A stretch of DNA of 64,000 nucleotides from Cenococcum geophilum 1.58 (lineage: Eukaryota > Ascomycota > Dothideomycetes > Gloniales > Gloniaceae): positions 744,001-808,000 of the forward strand of contig KV748216.1 in assembly GCA_001692895.1 (NCBI GenBank), in the 5' to 3' direction. This document shows, one piece after another, positions 24,880 through 37,600 of the stretch; the stretch's first letter is position 1; each line of letters begins with the position of its first letter. A model generated the notes under the pieces. That model was not told the origin of the DNA, made no database searches, and was given only the letters and a program-made list of their open reading frames with translations. The translations under genes and the position numbers were made by a program.

Positions 24880-27800
24880 TTTACCACCTAAATATTAATT
24901 AACCCCCATACTAAAGCTATACTCTTTTTTATTACTAAACTCTCGCCTACTACCCTAATTATTCTAGGTATACCCTAGCTTTAGAAATATAAGCCCTATC
25001 CTAGCTTTAGGAAACTTAAGATCTGCTTTAACTTAAACTACTACTTTAGGTACTACCTTCTATAGGGGATAACTAACGTTAGTAGGGACGCCCTATATAG
25101 ATACTTAGCACTACTAAGCCTAGTTCCTAGAACTATATATAAAGCCCTAATAATAAAAGACGTTCCTAATAAAGGGGAGCCTATATAGCTGTAAAGAAAT
25201 AAAATAGTAGAAGACTGGACTACTTTAGCACTTAAGACTAAAATAATGGGCTAGCCAGCCCTGCCGAGACTAAGGAAGAAGGTCTACTTCACGCTGCTAC
25301 TACTAAGAATTTAACCCTAACCTAGGTACTATTTAAACCCTAGCCGCCTAGCCCGACACCTAAAATTAAGCTATATGCTATATACGTATACTATAGCTCG
25401 CGTTATAGTAAGGATTAGCTATAGAACTACTAAGACCCAGATAATAGAAACCGCGTTACTATAACGCCTAACCTTATACCTATCTCCCGCGCGTACTATA
25501 TAGGGCCACCGCCTTATTTCCGCCCCTTTAGGCCAACTAAGCCGTGCTAGCCTAGCCGTAGTACTAGAGAACTAGACACGTCCTAACCTAAACGATATTA
25601 AATACACTTATACTATTAATTTTACCTAGTTCTATAAATAAAAAGACGTAAAGGTAATAAGGATTTATATAGCGGAGCTAGTAGAACTAGTTAAATAAGA
25701 TAAGCACCAATAGCTGCTTAAAGAGCTGCCTATAGGCCTAATAGAAGTACCGAACCTATTAAAAAGGTCTTTCCGCTGGCTAGTAGAAGGTAACTATACA
25801 ATAAAGGAAGCCTGTAAAGTGCTCCCCCCCTATTTTTATAACTTCCTTAAGATAAATCTAAAAACTAAACCTAAGCTTTTATATCGGAAGATAGTTAATA
25901 CTAATATTAAAAAATTCCTAAAAGGCAAACCATGATTAACCTGTAAAGATATTCTATAACGCCTATTAAAGGAGTTTAGTAAATATATTAAGCACTTCCT
26001 TCCTAAGAATATAGATAAGCTGCTCCTTTACTAACCATAGGACTATAAAATTAAGATCATCCCTAGAAACTAGGCCCTATACTATAAAAATAAACTACTC
26101 TTACCTACTAAACTTAGGTGTATAAAGAAGTGGATTAATAAGATACTAGATAAGGGTTTTATCTACAAATCGACCTTATTAGCTACTGTACTATTCCTCC
26201 TCGCTACTAAGCCTAGCAGCGGTATATAAATCTGCTATAACTACTAAGGCCTAAATATAGTCACTATTAAGAATTAATACCCACTGCTACTAATCCGCGA
26301 GATACTTAACGCACTTTATAGTGCTAAGTACTTTACTAAACTTAATATAATTACTACGTTTAACTAGATCCGGATTATAAAGGGCTATAAATAGCTTATA
26401 GCATTTATTACCTAGTTTGGACTCTATAAGATGCTAGTTATACTATTTAGCCTCTATAACGCACCCGCTACGTTTTAAAACTATATTAACTATATTCTAC
26501 ATAACGCCCTTAACGACTACTATACTGCCTACCTTAATAACGTCCTTATCTTTTCTAAAATATGCGCTAAGCATATTAAGTATATAAATGAAATCATCTA
26601 AAGACTCGGTAATACTGGACTTTAATTTAATATTAATAACTCTAAGTTCTACTCTACTAAAATAAAATACCTTAGCTTAATTATCTTAACTAATAGCATA
26701 ACTATAGACCCTAAGAAGGTAGAGGCCTTACAGAAATAGAAGGACCCAATATTAATTAAAGAACTATAATAATTTCTCGGCTTCGCGAACTTCTACTAAC
26801 AATTTATTTAAGGCTACTCTACTATCGCTATACCTATAACAAAACTCCTAAAGAAGGATATCGGATGGCTATAGGGACTAGAATAAGCCAAATTGTTTAA
26901 GGCCCTTAAGGGAGCCTTTACTTTAGCACCAGTACTAGTATACTATAACTATATAAAGAAAATAGTAGTAGAAATAGATGTATTGAACTGGGCTTTTAGC
27001 GGAGTCCTTTCCTAGTATAACAACGACGGAAAATTAAGACTGGTAATATTCTTCTCCGTAAAGCACTCTACGCTAAAGTATAACTATAAAATCTATAATA
27101 AAGAACTCTTAGCTATTATTAAGGCTTTAAAGGAATGGCGTCCTGAGCTATAAGGGACTAAGAAGCTATTTAAAATTATTACTAACTATAAGAACCTATA
27201 GACGTTTATAACTACTAAGCAGCTAAACTAGCGCTAAGTCCGGTAGGCAGAGTTCCTTTTATAGTTTAACTTTATAATTATATATAAACCCAGTAGCAAA
27301 GCCACGCTCCCTAACGCCTTAAGCTAGCTACTAGAAATAAGGCCTAAGGACGCTAATAATAAACGCCTCCGCTACTAAGCCTAAGTCATTATACCGCCCC
27401 AGAAAGTTAACCCTATAATCTTAGAAGAATTACTATATAAGTCCCGTAACTCTAATAACGCGGAGTTTATAGCCGCTCTAGACCCTAAAATAGCTAAAAA
27501 GTTACTAGATAAGTTAATCTAGCTAGGATACTAGGAGAACGAACTTATAAGAGATATAATAACAGCCCTATGTAATTAGAAAGCTCGCTATTAGCCAAAG
27601 AAGATTAGGAAATTACTTTGTTGCGATAAGTTAGAATATAGTATCATTAACAGCCAGATTTACTTTTGCTAATATCTCTTTATCCCTAACGCCCTAAACC
27701 TCCGCCTAAAAGTTACCTATTACTCTTATAGTAGTGGCCCCACTAATTACCCTAGCTGGGTTAAAACTCTTAACCTTTTAAACCGAATATACTAGTAGCT

Positions 27801-29105
27801 ACAGCTACCTTTATTAAAGACTATGCCCTATACTTTCGCACTAAGACCCCCTATTCTACCCCGCCCGGTTTTCTAAAGCCACTAAAATTACCTACTTACC
27901 TATAGACCAATATCTTAATCGACTATATTACAACGCTGCTGGTATACTAACGCCATAGTAAGGTATATAAATATATCCTTATTATTATAGACCGCCTAAC
28001 TAAAATATAATACCTTATTCTAGTAATAGAACTCTTAACAAAGGAGCTAGTTAATAGCTTTATTAATAACGTATATAAGCTCCACAGTGCACTAAGTATA
28101 ATTATTTTTAATTACGGCATATAATTTGTTAGCGACTTCTAGCGACAACTAAGTAAATACCTTAAAATAACCTTGCGATTAAGCTTAGCCTAGTACCTAA
28201 AAATAGACGGCCAAACTGAAATTATTAACGCTGCCGTAAATAAATACCTTTATACTTTTGTTAGCTTTATATAGGATAACTAGGTTAACTACCTACCGCT
28301 TACTAAGTTTACTATAAATAACCAAGTTAATAAGAGCACAGGCATCTCCCCGTTTTTTGCAAACTATAGCTTTAACCCTCGCCTTAAAATCGAGCCTGCT
28401 GGCCCCTACCTATTGACACTATTAGTATAAGTAAAGAAGGAGTTCTTCCGCGTAGACTCTGTGGCCAACCGCTTTAAGCGGATATTAATATAGCTTAAGG
28501 CCCTAGCCCGGATTTTATAGTAACGCTATAAAGATAATACTAATACCTATAGGGATAAGAGCGCGTTATTCTATAAAGGCAATATAGTTATAGTTAGCTT
28601 AGAAATATAAAGATAAATAGAGTTAAGAAGAAATAGGACGGCCTATACCCCGTACTTGCAGTATACTAAGGGGTAATTATAGTAGTCCTTCTAGACCATA
28701 TTTAAGTAAATAAATCCTTTTATATATCTAAGGTCCGCCTCTAGGCTATTAAAGAGATCCCTAGCTAAGCAAATATTAATACTATAGAGCGCTATATTAT
28801 ATAAGGACGAGTAGTAGAGAGAGATAACGACGGCAATATAGAAGATAAATGGGAGTTTAAGAAAATCCTTAATATATATAACGAAGACCCCTAGGGCCTA
28901 ACTTATAAGATTAAATAGAAATATTATAAGGATATAACCTAGTAGCTAGAGGAAGACCTAAAGGGTTACGAATAAGCTATATAGCGCTTCTATAAGCAAT
29001 ACCCTAAAAAGTTAAAACCCCTAGACTGGGCATAAAATAAGGAAAAGTTACGCTAAGGTCACGGCCAACCACTATATTAAAATTTGTGGTGGTTAAGATG
29101 TTATA

Positions 29106-29150
29106 GAACTTTAACTAGTAGTTAAAGTTGTCTAATTAGCTAAATTCTCG
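29106..29150 (+). repeat. Module A in Gypsy IV
   Basis: GAACTTTAAC-loop-GTTAAAGTT followed by GTCTAATTAGC, in the same orientation as in Gypsy VII (54738-54790). The region between this and module B at 29217 differs from the other copies. Confidence 0.8.
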
Positions 29151-29216
29151 CTAAAAAACGCTATATGGATTAATTTAGGTGGTGGTGTAGAGTTATGCCG
29201 ACCTTACTTACTAAAC

Positions 29217-29272
29217 TAACTAATTAGGATTTTCTATACCCGGTATAGAAAATTACTATTAGCTTAGTTAAG
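29217..29272 (-). repeat. Module B in Gypsy IV, perfect 25-bp palindrome
   Basis: Bases 29229-29253 are a perfect palindrome around one central base (arms ATTTTCTATACC). The flanks ACTAATTAGG and TTACTATTAGCTTAGTTAA match the inverted form of module B in Gypsy VII. Confidence 0.85.
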
Positions 29273-29385
29273 GGCGGTAAACGGAACTAATATCTTTACG
29301 GTAGGAAATAGGCAACCCTATACACTGCCTATTTTTAAGTTATCTATTTAGTTTAGGGACTAGGCTATCTAGGGGAAAGGAGTAC

Positions 29386-29572
29386 TATTACGGCACTAAC
29401 CTAACGCATATTATTTTATACTATCTCGTACTATTTCCTACTATTAGCTAGCCCACTACTAGCGACTTAGCGGCCGGCCCTACTATTTATATACAATACC
29501 CCCTTTCCACCTTCTTCCCTCTTTATATTATAACGTAGTTATTTAATCTACTTTATTGCAGCACTATAATAA
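29386..29572 (+). repeat. 3' LTR of Gypsy IV
   Basis: It starts TATTACGGCACTAACC directly after a purine tract. It ends in the ATAATAATAAT run near 29567-29573, where V2 sequence takes over. The exact right edge is uncertain by a few bases, because V1 has a similar ATAATAAT at the corresponding place. Confidence 0.7.
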
Positions 29573-32500
29573 TAATAATGTTATTAAGGTATACTATAAC
29601 AAATTTATCTAAGTGTTCTCCTAATATATTATTAATACGCTTCTTAAATGTTGCTAATACGTTTATAAGCCTAAACTGTATAACTAATAGCTTATATAGT
29701 CCTTCCTTTAATTTAAAGGCTGCCTTCTATTTATTGCCTTCCTTAATCCTAATCTAATGGTACACCTATCTTAGATTTATCTTTATAAAGATTTATATAT
29801 TACCTATCCTATCTTAGATTTCGCTAATTAAGGGTAAAGGATACTTATCCTTCTAAGTAAAGCTATTTAATTATTTATAGTTAATATATAACCTAAGCTT
29901 TCTATTTTTCTTTAGTATAAACAGTACTAGATAACCTACTAATAACTATAATAGTTTAATATATCTCTTTTATAAATTTTCTTAGATAAACTCTTTAAGT
30001 GCTCTAAACTCTTCTTTTATAAGCTTATAGGTTAGAAAGAACCTTAAACTTATTTTTAGTTCTAACTCTATCTTATAGCCTTATGCTATATAATCTACCA
30101 GCTTTTCACTTTCTAGGCTTTATAGCTTTTTGCTATATTTATAGTATTTCTTTAGTATATAACTTAAGCCTTACTTAGTCTCTTTATATATTACTTTAAC
30201 TTAGTATTATACTAACTTAGTTTATTATTATATCTTATAGCGTTAAGTATTTCTAATATTAACTTAACCTATAATCTAATCGATCTTTAGATTATATTCC
30301 TATAACTAAGGCATCCCTAATACTGCCTTATCCCGTCCTAATAGTAGGATATTAAAAGATATCTTAATTTATCTTCCTTTAATAGTTATTTAAATAGGTC
30401 CTATTTTAAGGTTAATAATCCCTCCTCTATAGGCTATTAGATCTCCTAAAATTATAACTAATAGGTAAAGTTGCTCCTTCTATTTATAAGGTAATCCTAT
30501 TCTCTTAACTACTGCTAGTAAAATATAGTTTCGCGTTGCTCCACTATCTATTAGCGCTTTAAACTACTAATCTTACTATTTAACTTATAAATTTAGGTAT
30601 TATTCTTAAATTCCTTTAAGGGTCTAAGGCTTTATTACTAGCTCCCTTTAGTTTTATAAGCCTCTACTTTTCCTAACTATTAGCTACTTAATCCTATTAT
30701 ACTTAGCTTGCTCTTTAGCTAATACCTAGTTCGCTTTTTATTTTCTATATACTATAGATATATATTTTTTAGACATTCCCACTACTATTATTTATTTAAG
30801 TATTTTTCCGTAAGGAATCTTTTTAATTAAAGTATTAAGTCTCCTAACTCTTAAACTTCTATTAGATGCTAGCTATGTATATACTTAACATTTCTATACT
30901 ATTACTTCTCTAGCGCTTAATATATCCTTATAGGGTATTTCCAATTCTTTTCCTTTAGATTTCTATATATTTTATATATATCGTCTACGCATATAATCCA
31001 TAATAGCGTATAGTATACTAGGTACTTTAGGTTAACTCTTAACTTATCTTTATTTTTAAGTTTAAACCTCTACTATATTAATCTAAATATTGCGACTTTA
31101 TTTATAGGTATTAAGATGCGTCTCTTACTCCTCTAGTCCTCTAATTATTCCTCTAGATCTTTTAATATTATAATTAAGGCATTTTTAATATAGGTTATAG
31201 CCTTCTCTATAATTAGGTAGTTTTAGATAACTCGTTTATCTAACTATATATAGAAATCTTTCTACTTATTATTATGTCGCTGTCTATACCACTTTTAGTA
31301 TAGCTATTAGAGTATATATAGCTTATCCACAAGGAATTATCTTCTTATTACTACATTATAATAGCTCTTTATATATCGTTTTTTAAACCTAATAGGGATC
31401 CCTAAATCCTTTTTATTTTCCAGTTTAGTAAGCCACTTAGCTCTTAGTATGCCTACCCTAGACCTATTAATAATTCTTTATACTAGTACTCTATCCCTTA
31501 TACGTCCTAATATACTAAATCTCTTATCTAGTTTCTGCTCTTGCTATGCGATAATTCTTTATCTAAATTCTTCTATAGTTTCTTCTAGTTTATATCTTAT
31601 AAATAGATCTTTAAAGTCTTCTTACTTTTTAATCTTAGTATTAATGTTTCGATCTAGTTACTAGGTCTTACCTATAATTTCTTTAATAGTCCTTATTCTA
31701 TCGCTAAAATCTTAGTCCTATAAGATTCTTAATTCTAAGCTTGCTTCTGTCTTAAGCTTTGCTTCAGCCTTAGTCTAACTAGGCTTACTTAGTGTTTTTA
31801 TCTCGTCTTAAGAGTCTTATACCTTTAGGAAACTTCGTCCTAAGCTTATTTATATACCACTAAACTAAGCTATTGCTCTGCTCTATTGGTTATCGTCTAT
31901 TATAGGTCCTTAAGCTTACCTTATCTTATCTTATATCTTATCTTAAGAGTCTTAAGCTTTTGGCCTTTTGCCTTTATTAAATGCTAAAGTAGTTCGCTGC
32001 CTTATTTCTCTTACGTCTTATAAAGTAATAGACATTATATCTAGTAGGGTCTTAATCCCCACTAATATTCCTTACCCTATAGCGGAATTATTTTTTACCT
32101 TTTATATAATATCTCTAAGGTTTATATATTCCTAGTAAACCGCTTTTATCGCCTTATCGTTATAAAATATTTCGCCTACGTTAAACTTATTATCCTTAAT
32201 GTCTAATCTGCAAACTAGTTTATTAGTTTCTTTATATTCCGCTAAATATAGCTCCTATAGCTAATAGCTTACGCCATACTTAGCGTCCTTATAAATTTGA
32301 TATACGTTATTATAACAAAATATAAAACTTTTAATTAAACATTCTTTTGTTTCTTATAGTATATTATTATCCCTTTATACGTGTATATTATTTACTAGTT
32401 TTATCCCTTTTACTATATAGTAACTTTACCTACTTTTATAGTCTCTAATATAATAACCTTATTTTCTGCAATTTATATAAGCTCCTTCTTTAAACTATTT

Positions 32501-33950
32501 TTCTTATTATAGAGTCCGCCTAAACGTCTTCTACTGCTAAGATTCCTAGTTTAGCCTTTACTCCTTAGGTCTTTAATTACTTAATCCTTACCCTCTAGGT
32601 TTCTATAATTTCTTATTCCATCTTCTAGATTTTTTAGTACCGCTTAGGTCTATTAGCTCTACGCTATACTATAGTTTTTAACTTAGCTTTAGTTATTATA
32701 TACTTTACGCCTTATATAACTATAGAACTCTATTCTAACCTCTCTTAGCTTACTCCCTTTAGTAGATTTAATTATTAATCTTAATCACTTAATCTATTAA
32801 CTCCCTTAGGGTATCCGCATCTTCTATTAGGATAATCGCGTCCTAGACTTTAGCCTTAAGTCCCTATTTATACTATATTATAAGCGCCTTATTATTCTAC
32901 TTAACTTATATAGCTAACGTCTAGAACTATATTATATACTTAATTGCTAAAGTTTGTTATATAATGTCTTAGAGTTTTCTTTCCACTATAGTTACTGCCT
33001 TTAGGTCTCTAAATATTTACGTAAGTCGTTCTATAAACCCTTTCTAGCTTAAGAATATAAACTACACCTCTTAGTTAGTAGTTGTCATTCTATTTACCTA
33101 TATCTCCATAAGGTAAAACTTAAACTATTTAAGTGCTCTTCCTAATAGGAATAGTCCCGCATAGGCTATTTAATCTATAGGTATTAGTAGCTTTACCCCT
33201 TTTTATATAACTTTAAAGTGCATTTATATAAGAAATCCCTTAAGCTTTAATCTCTTTCCTAAGTATCTCTTAATAGATAGTAACTTAATCTTCGCTGCTC
33301 CTATTTTATTAACCCTTTCTTTTAGCGCCGCATTATTAGTTATTAATTAGTTAACTATCTCTTATAGTTATCCGACCGTTATAAGTTGCTATAAGTTAGT
33401 ATCTATTATACTAGTGTTACCTCCTAACCTTAAAGTGGTTGCTGCCGTTAATAGCGTTATAGTGGCTGCTTTTAATAGCATGTTATTTAACTTTTTGTAT
33501 TTAATACCGTAACTAGGTAATAATTATATAACGGAACCTTATAGTAAGGACTACAATAGGCTCGTTAATAGGCTAGGTATATAGGTAATATAAATTAAAG
33601 TTAATAACGTAATAATAACTAGTAGAGTAGTTGCCTAATAGATTAACTCTAATTATATTCTAAGAATTATTAAAAGGAAGGAACTATCTAGGTAGAGATT
33701 AAGGGTCCTTAAATACATAACCGTACTCCTATAAAATCCTTCTTATATATAATAAATATATACTCTATTTACTCTGTTACGGATTATATAGATCCTATAA
33801 ATTATATAGATTACGTTATATGACCTTAGTTACCATTCCTCGTTATATAGCTCTATCGGCTCTATCTTAGACCGTGCCTATATTAACTAACTAGCTCCTT
33901 CTAACTCTTCCCTAAGTAGTTGTAATATTGTACTTAAAGCGTCCGTAACA
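29573..33950 (-). mobile_element. Gypsy element V2, 5' half (fossil)
   Basis: Minus-strand second copy of the V family. It runs from its 5' LTR end at 33950 through leader, gag-like region (about 33490-32150) and protease region (about 30650-30480) to reverse transcriptase (about 30110-29573), where Gypsy IV interrupts it. It aligns closely with V1 (9540-13963 and 17022-17105). The 5' LTR ends on the minus strand with TGTTACGGACGC. It is inserted in the nucleotide-binding domain of the ABC-transporter pseudogene. Its 3' half is outside the window. It is broken throughout. Confidence 0.88.
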
Positions 33951-34430
33951 ATTTTAGGGTATAACTGCTATATTTTCTCGTAGACTTCTTAGTGTAATAT
34001 TACTAATATTTTGGCTATTAATTTTAATCCTCCCTTTATTAGGGTTAATAAACCGCTTTAAGAGATTAAGAAGTATAGACTTACCGCTTTTAGTTAATTT
34101 AATAAGCGTAATAGTCTTTCTGCCCTTAACTGTAAAACTAATCTTCTTTACTATTAGCTTGTCGTTAGCGTAAAAAAATAAGATATTATTAAATTTAACG
34201 CGACTGGTAGTAACTTTAAGGTATATTACTCCTTCTTTATTAATAATAGATGGCTTAGTTTAAAGAAGTTTGGAAAAGCGTTCTCCTATACTAAGGTAAC
34301 CTATTAGTATATTATACATTTATATAAAATAGCCTATAAATATAAATATGTTTAGCTAGGAACTGATTAAAATAAATAAGCCGCCTACACTTATGGTATC
34401 CTGCGTAAGGTAAAGAAGTAAAACTAATAC
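33951..34430 (-). pseudogene. ABC transporter pseudogene, nucleotide-binding domain segment
   Basis: Read on the minus strand from 34430, this gives a last membrane segment, then a linker (SIINKEG, KFNN), then the start of an ATP-binding domain: ISFTVKGRKTI, a degenerate Walker A ending KSGKS (about 34077-34091), NLLKRF, PNKGRIKI and LRSLRENIAVIP (about 33957-34010). This order is that of an ABC half-transporter of the ATM1/HMT1 type, which moves glutathione- or phytochelatin-linked substrates across mitochondrial or vacuolar membranes. Several in-frame stops are present. V2 cuts the gene just after the Q-loop position, so Walker B and the signature motif are not in the window. The first base of Walker A has changed from the usual GxxGSGKS pattern. 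Confidence 0.8.
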
Positions 34431-34683
34431 TGTTAGCGACTTAGTTAATTAAGGTACGAGCACGATAAGAGGGACGCGTAAGCCTATACGATTAGTAGTC
34501 TATAAACGAGGATCTAAAGCTAGAGAAAGGAAAGAAGACGGAGGGCGGCGCCGCTTAACGTTATATACGATCCTCTAGTCACGTAATAGCAATTATTTAG
34601 AAATGTATAAAACTGTTTACTACTATCTATAACTGTCTGCGACTGTCCGCTATAATCTACCAGTTTCTACTAGTGCTATAACA
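34431..34683 (-). repeat. 3' LTR of Gypsy II
   Basis: 253 bp, TGTTAGCGAC...GCTATAACA as written on the plus strand. It adjoins the C-run that is the purine tract on the coding strand. Confidence 0.93.
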
Positions 34684-37600
34684 TTACCCCCCCCCCTCCG
34701 AAAAAGCCTGCCCTTAGGCTTTGTACATCCGTATTATGTCTATAGGGTATTCTTATCTTTATGCTTAATGGGCAGCTTATTATCTTCGCTATTCTAGCAC
34801 TCTATTTACTTGTCGAGGTACTTTAGGGATTTGGATTTATTAGGGTAACAACTATAGAATTTCTAAAGCTTATAGGGACTACCTATAAAGTTCTATATAG
34901 GATACTAAGTAGGGTCTAGGTCGTACCCTTTCTAATTAACACGATATTTTAACGTTCCCCTTATAAGCTTATAGGCTAGCATCTCTCTAACCTCCTATCT
35001 ACTATCGCTATCGACCTAGATCGGCAGAGGAGGTTTACCTTCTCCACCTAGGTAACAGGTTGTTTACGGCTCTCTATAGTTTGTCTGGAAAGAAAATAGG
35101 GTAAACTTTAATTAAATCCGGGAGCTTTACTTTATACACGTTGCCTATCTTTTTAAGAACCTTATATAGTCCTACTATCTAATAGTCTAGTTTATAGCTA
35201 GGTCGTTCTATCTTCTAGTTCTTTATTATAACTTAAACTATATCTCCTACGGTAAAGTTAGGCTCTTGCCTATACTTATTTGCCTACTATTATATTAATT
35301 TCTAGGCCTTTTTTAGATTTATATAGGTTACCATCTAGGCTTCTTGTAAGCGCTTAGTATACTGCTAGGCTTCCTTATAAGATAGTTTTTTGCGTATAGT
35401 CTAGGGTCCTTTTAGTCTTTCCTAGTTAAAGCTTATATAGGGTAAGTAGCCTATTTCTAGCTAGATAGGGGCAAATCTTATAGAGTTATAAGGTAGGGTC
35501 ACTTAGGCGTAGTTTATTAGGGGTAACAGTTTGGCCTAGTTATCTTAAAAGTAGTTAATAAAGGGCCGAAGTCTCTAGTCTAAGTATTAATTTATAATTT
35601 CCGTCTAACTATCTATTTGGAGGTAGTATACTATAAAAAGCTTTAGCTTAATGCCTAAGATCTAGGTAAACTTATTCTAGAAAGCTGAAATAAATTATAG
35701 CCCGTAATTAGATATAATAGTTTTTAATAGCCCGTAAATTTGGTAGACGTAGTAGATATATAGTTTAGCCGCCTCTTTAATATTAATATTCTTATAATAA
35801 GGGATTAAGAACGGGCGCTTGCTAAAGCGGTTAACTAGGATTATAACTATATCGTATTTGTTACGGTCTGTAGGTAGTTTATAAAAGTCTATAAAGATAT
35901 ACTGCTAGGGGCGTTCTAGTATTAGAAGTGGTTTTAATAATCCTAGGGTCTTGTTTTATAGAATTATAGAATTATAGTAGTTGTTATAGTTCTATATATA
36001 GCGGTTAATATTTATAACTATTCTAAGCTAGTAGTAGCGGCCGCTAATAATCTTAGGGGTCTTATTTTTTCTTGGGTAGGCCGTAGAGACCTAGGTATAA
36101 GCTTTGGCAATAAGCTAGGTCTATAAATTCTATTTCTTAACTACTACTAGCCGTTCCTAGTACTTAAGTAGTCTGTTTTTAAGGGACTATAGGCTAGTAA
36201 CGTTCTTTGCCTTTTTACGGTACTCTTAGAAAGAGGGGGTTGTTTAGTTAGCCTATAATAGTTTATTAATAAGGTCGAGTTTAAAGGGGCTAATAGGATA
36301 TATCTTAGCGCCTAAAGAGTCTATCCTTAGTTCTGCCTATATCTAGGGGTTAAGGTATTTTAGTTATAGTAGCTTCTAGGTCTATAATAAGATCTTTATA
36401 GCCGTCTAGTTATTTAGGTCTTGCTCGCGCCTTATAAGAGTATCTATACGGTTTATAGCGCCTAGTTTATATATAATTAAGAAGTTAAACTAAGATAGGG
36501 TATCCGCCTAGCGTACTTACCGGGCCGTAAGGGCCTTATAATCTAAAACTATCTTAATCGGCTTAGGGGTCCCCTCTAACTATATACGCTAGTGCTAAAA
36601 GCTAAAGATAATAGCCAGCATTTCTTTATTATGGATGTGGTAGTTTAGCTTAGCATTTATTATAGTCTTTAAATAGTATATAATAGGGTGCTACTTTCCT
36701 TCCGGTTGCTTCTAGGAAAAAATACTAGCTATTACGCTATCTAAGGTATTAGTTTCTAGTATTAAGGGCCGTTCTGGGTTAAAATAGGTAAGTAGGGGAG
36801 CCAATACTAGCCGTTTCTTAAGCTTATTAAAGGCCTGCCTATATATAGCGTTAAAGTAAAAGGGCTAGTTTTTTTTTGTAAGACGGTTAAGAGGCCAGGT
36901 AATCCTACTGTAGTTTTTAATAAAGCGTTAATAGAAGTTATAAAAACCTAAAAATAATTATACCCCCTTTATGGTCCGTAGGGGTGCCCACTAGTTAATT
37001 ACAGCCATCTTCTTTAGGTTGGTTTTAATTCCGTCTATACTAATAATAAAACCTAGGTACTTTATACGCTTAACACTAAACTCTAACTTCTTAATATTGA
37101 CCTAGAGGCTAGCCTTATAGAGCTATTATAGGACTTTATAGACGTGCTCCTTATATTTTAGCTTATTCTTAAAGTAGATTATAATATTATCTAAATAGGC
37201 TATATAGAAGTCGTTAAGGTAGTTAAAGAGTATATTATTTATATACCGCTAGTACATAGCTAGTCCGTTAGTTAGTCTAAAAGGGAGTACCTTATATTTA
37301 TATATTTTGTAATAGGTCTAAAACGTAATAAGATCTTTAGACCTAGGGTTTATCCTAATTCGGTAAAGGCTTAGCGGATATTAAGCTTTATAAAGACCTT
37401 AGCTCTACTTATTTAGGCTAGAGTCTTATTAAGTAGGGGTAGCGAATAGCGGTCCTTGCGGGTTATATTATTTAGCTTATAGTAGTTAATATAGAAGCGG
37501 AGTCCTTTATTTAGCTTTTTAATAAAGAAAATAGGCGAGGTAAAAGGGGCTTAGCTAGGCTTAATAAAGCCCTTATTTAAGTTATTAATAAAATACTACT

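Larger units (their letters stand above)
24880..29572 (+). mobile_element. Gypsy IV, second segment (protease to 3' LTR, fossil)
   Basis: Continuation of element IV after Gypsy III. Parts: rest of protease/linker (24885-25500), reverse transcriptase (about 26040-26650, YLNNVLIF stretch near 26530), RNase H (about 26890-27330), integrase (about 27560-28330) and a C-terminal zone (about 28780-29040). A non-coding 3' zone with separate A and B palindrome modules follows, then a purine tract (about 29370-29384) and a 3' LTR. The element was inserted in the reverse-transcriptase region of V2, whose sequence resumes at about 29573. It is broken dozens of times. Confidence 0.88.

Noticed and set aside
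33951-34430. Intact Tc1/mariner transposase
   Set aside because: I first suspected a DNA transposon because it sits in a repeat nest, but the Walker A relic and flanking motifs fit an ABC transporter much better.
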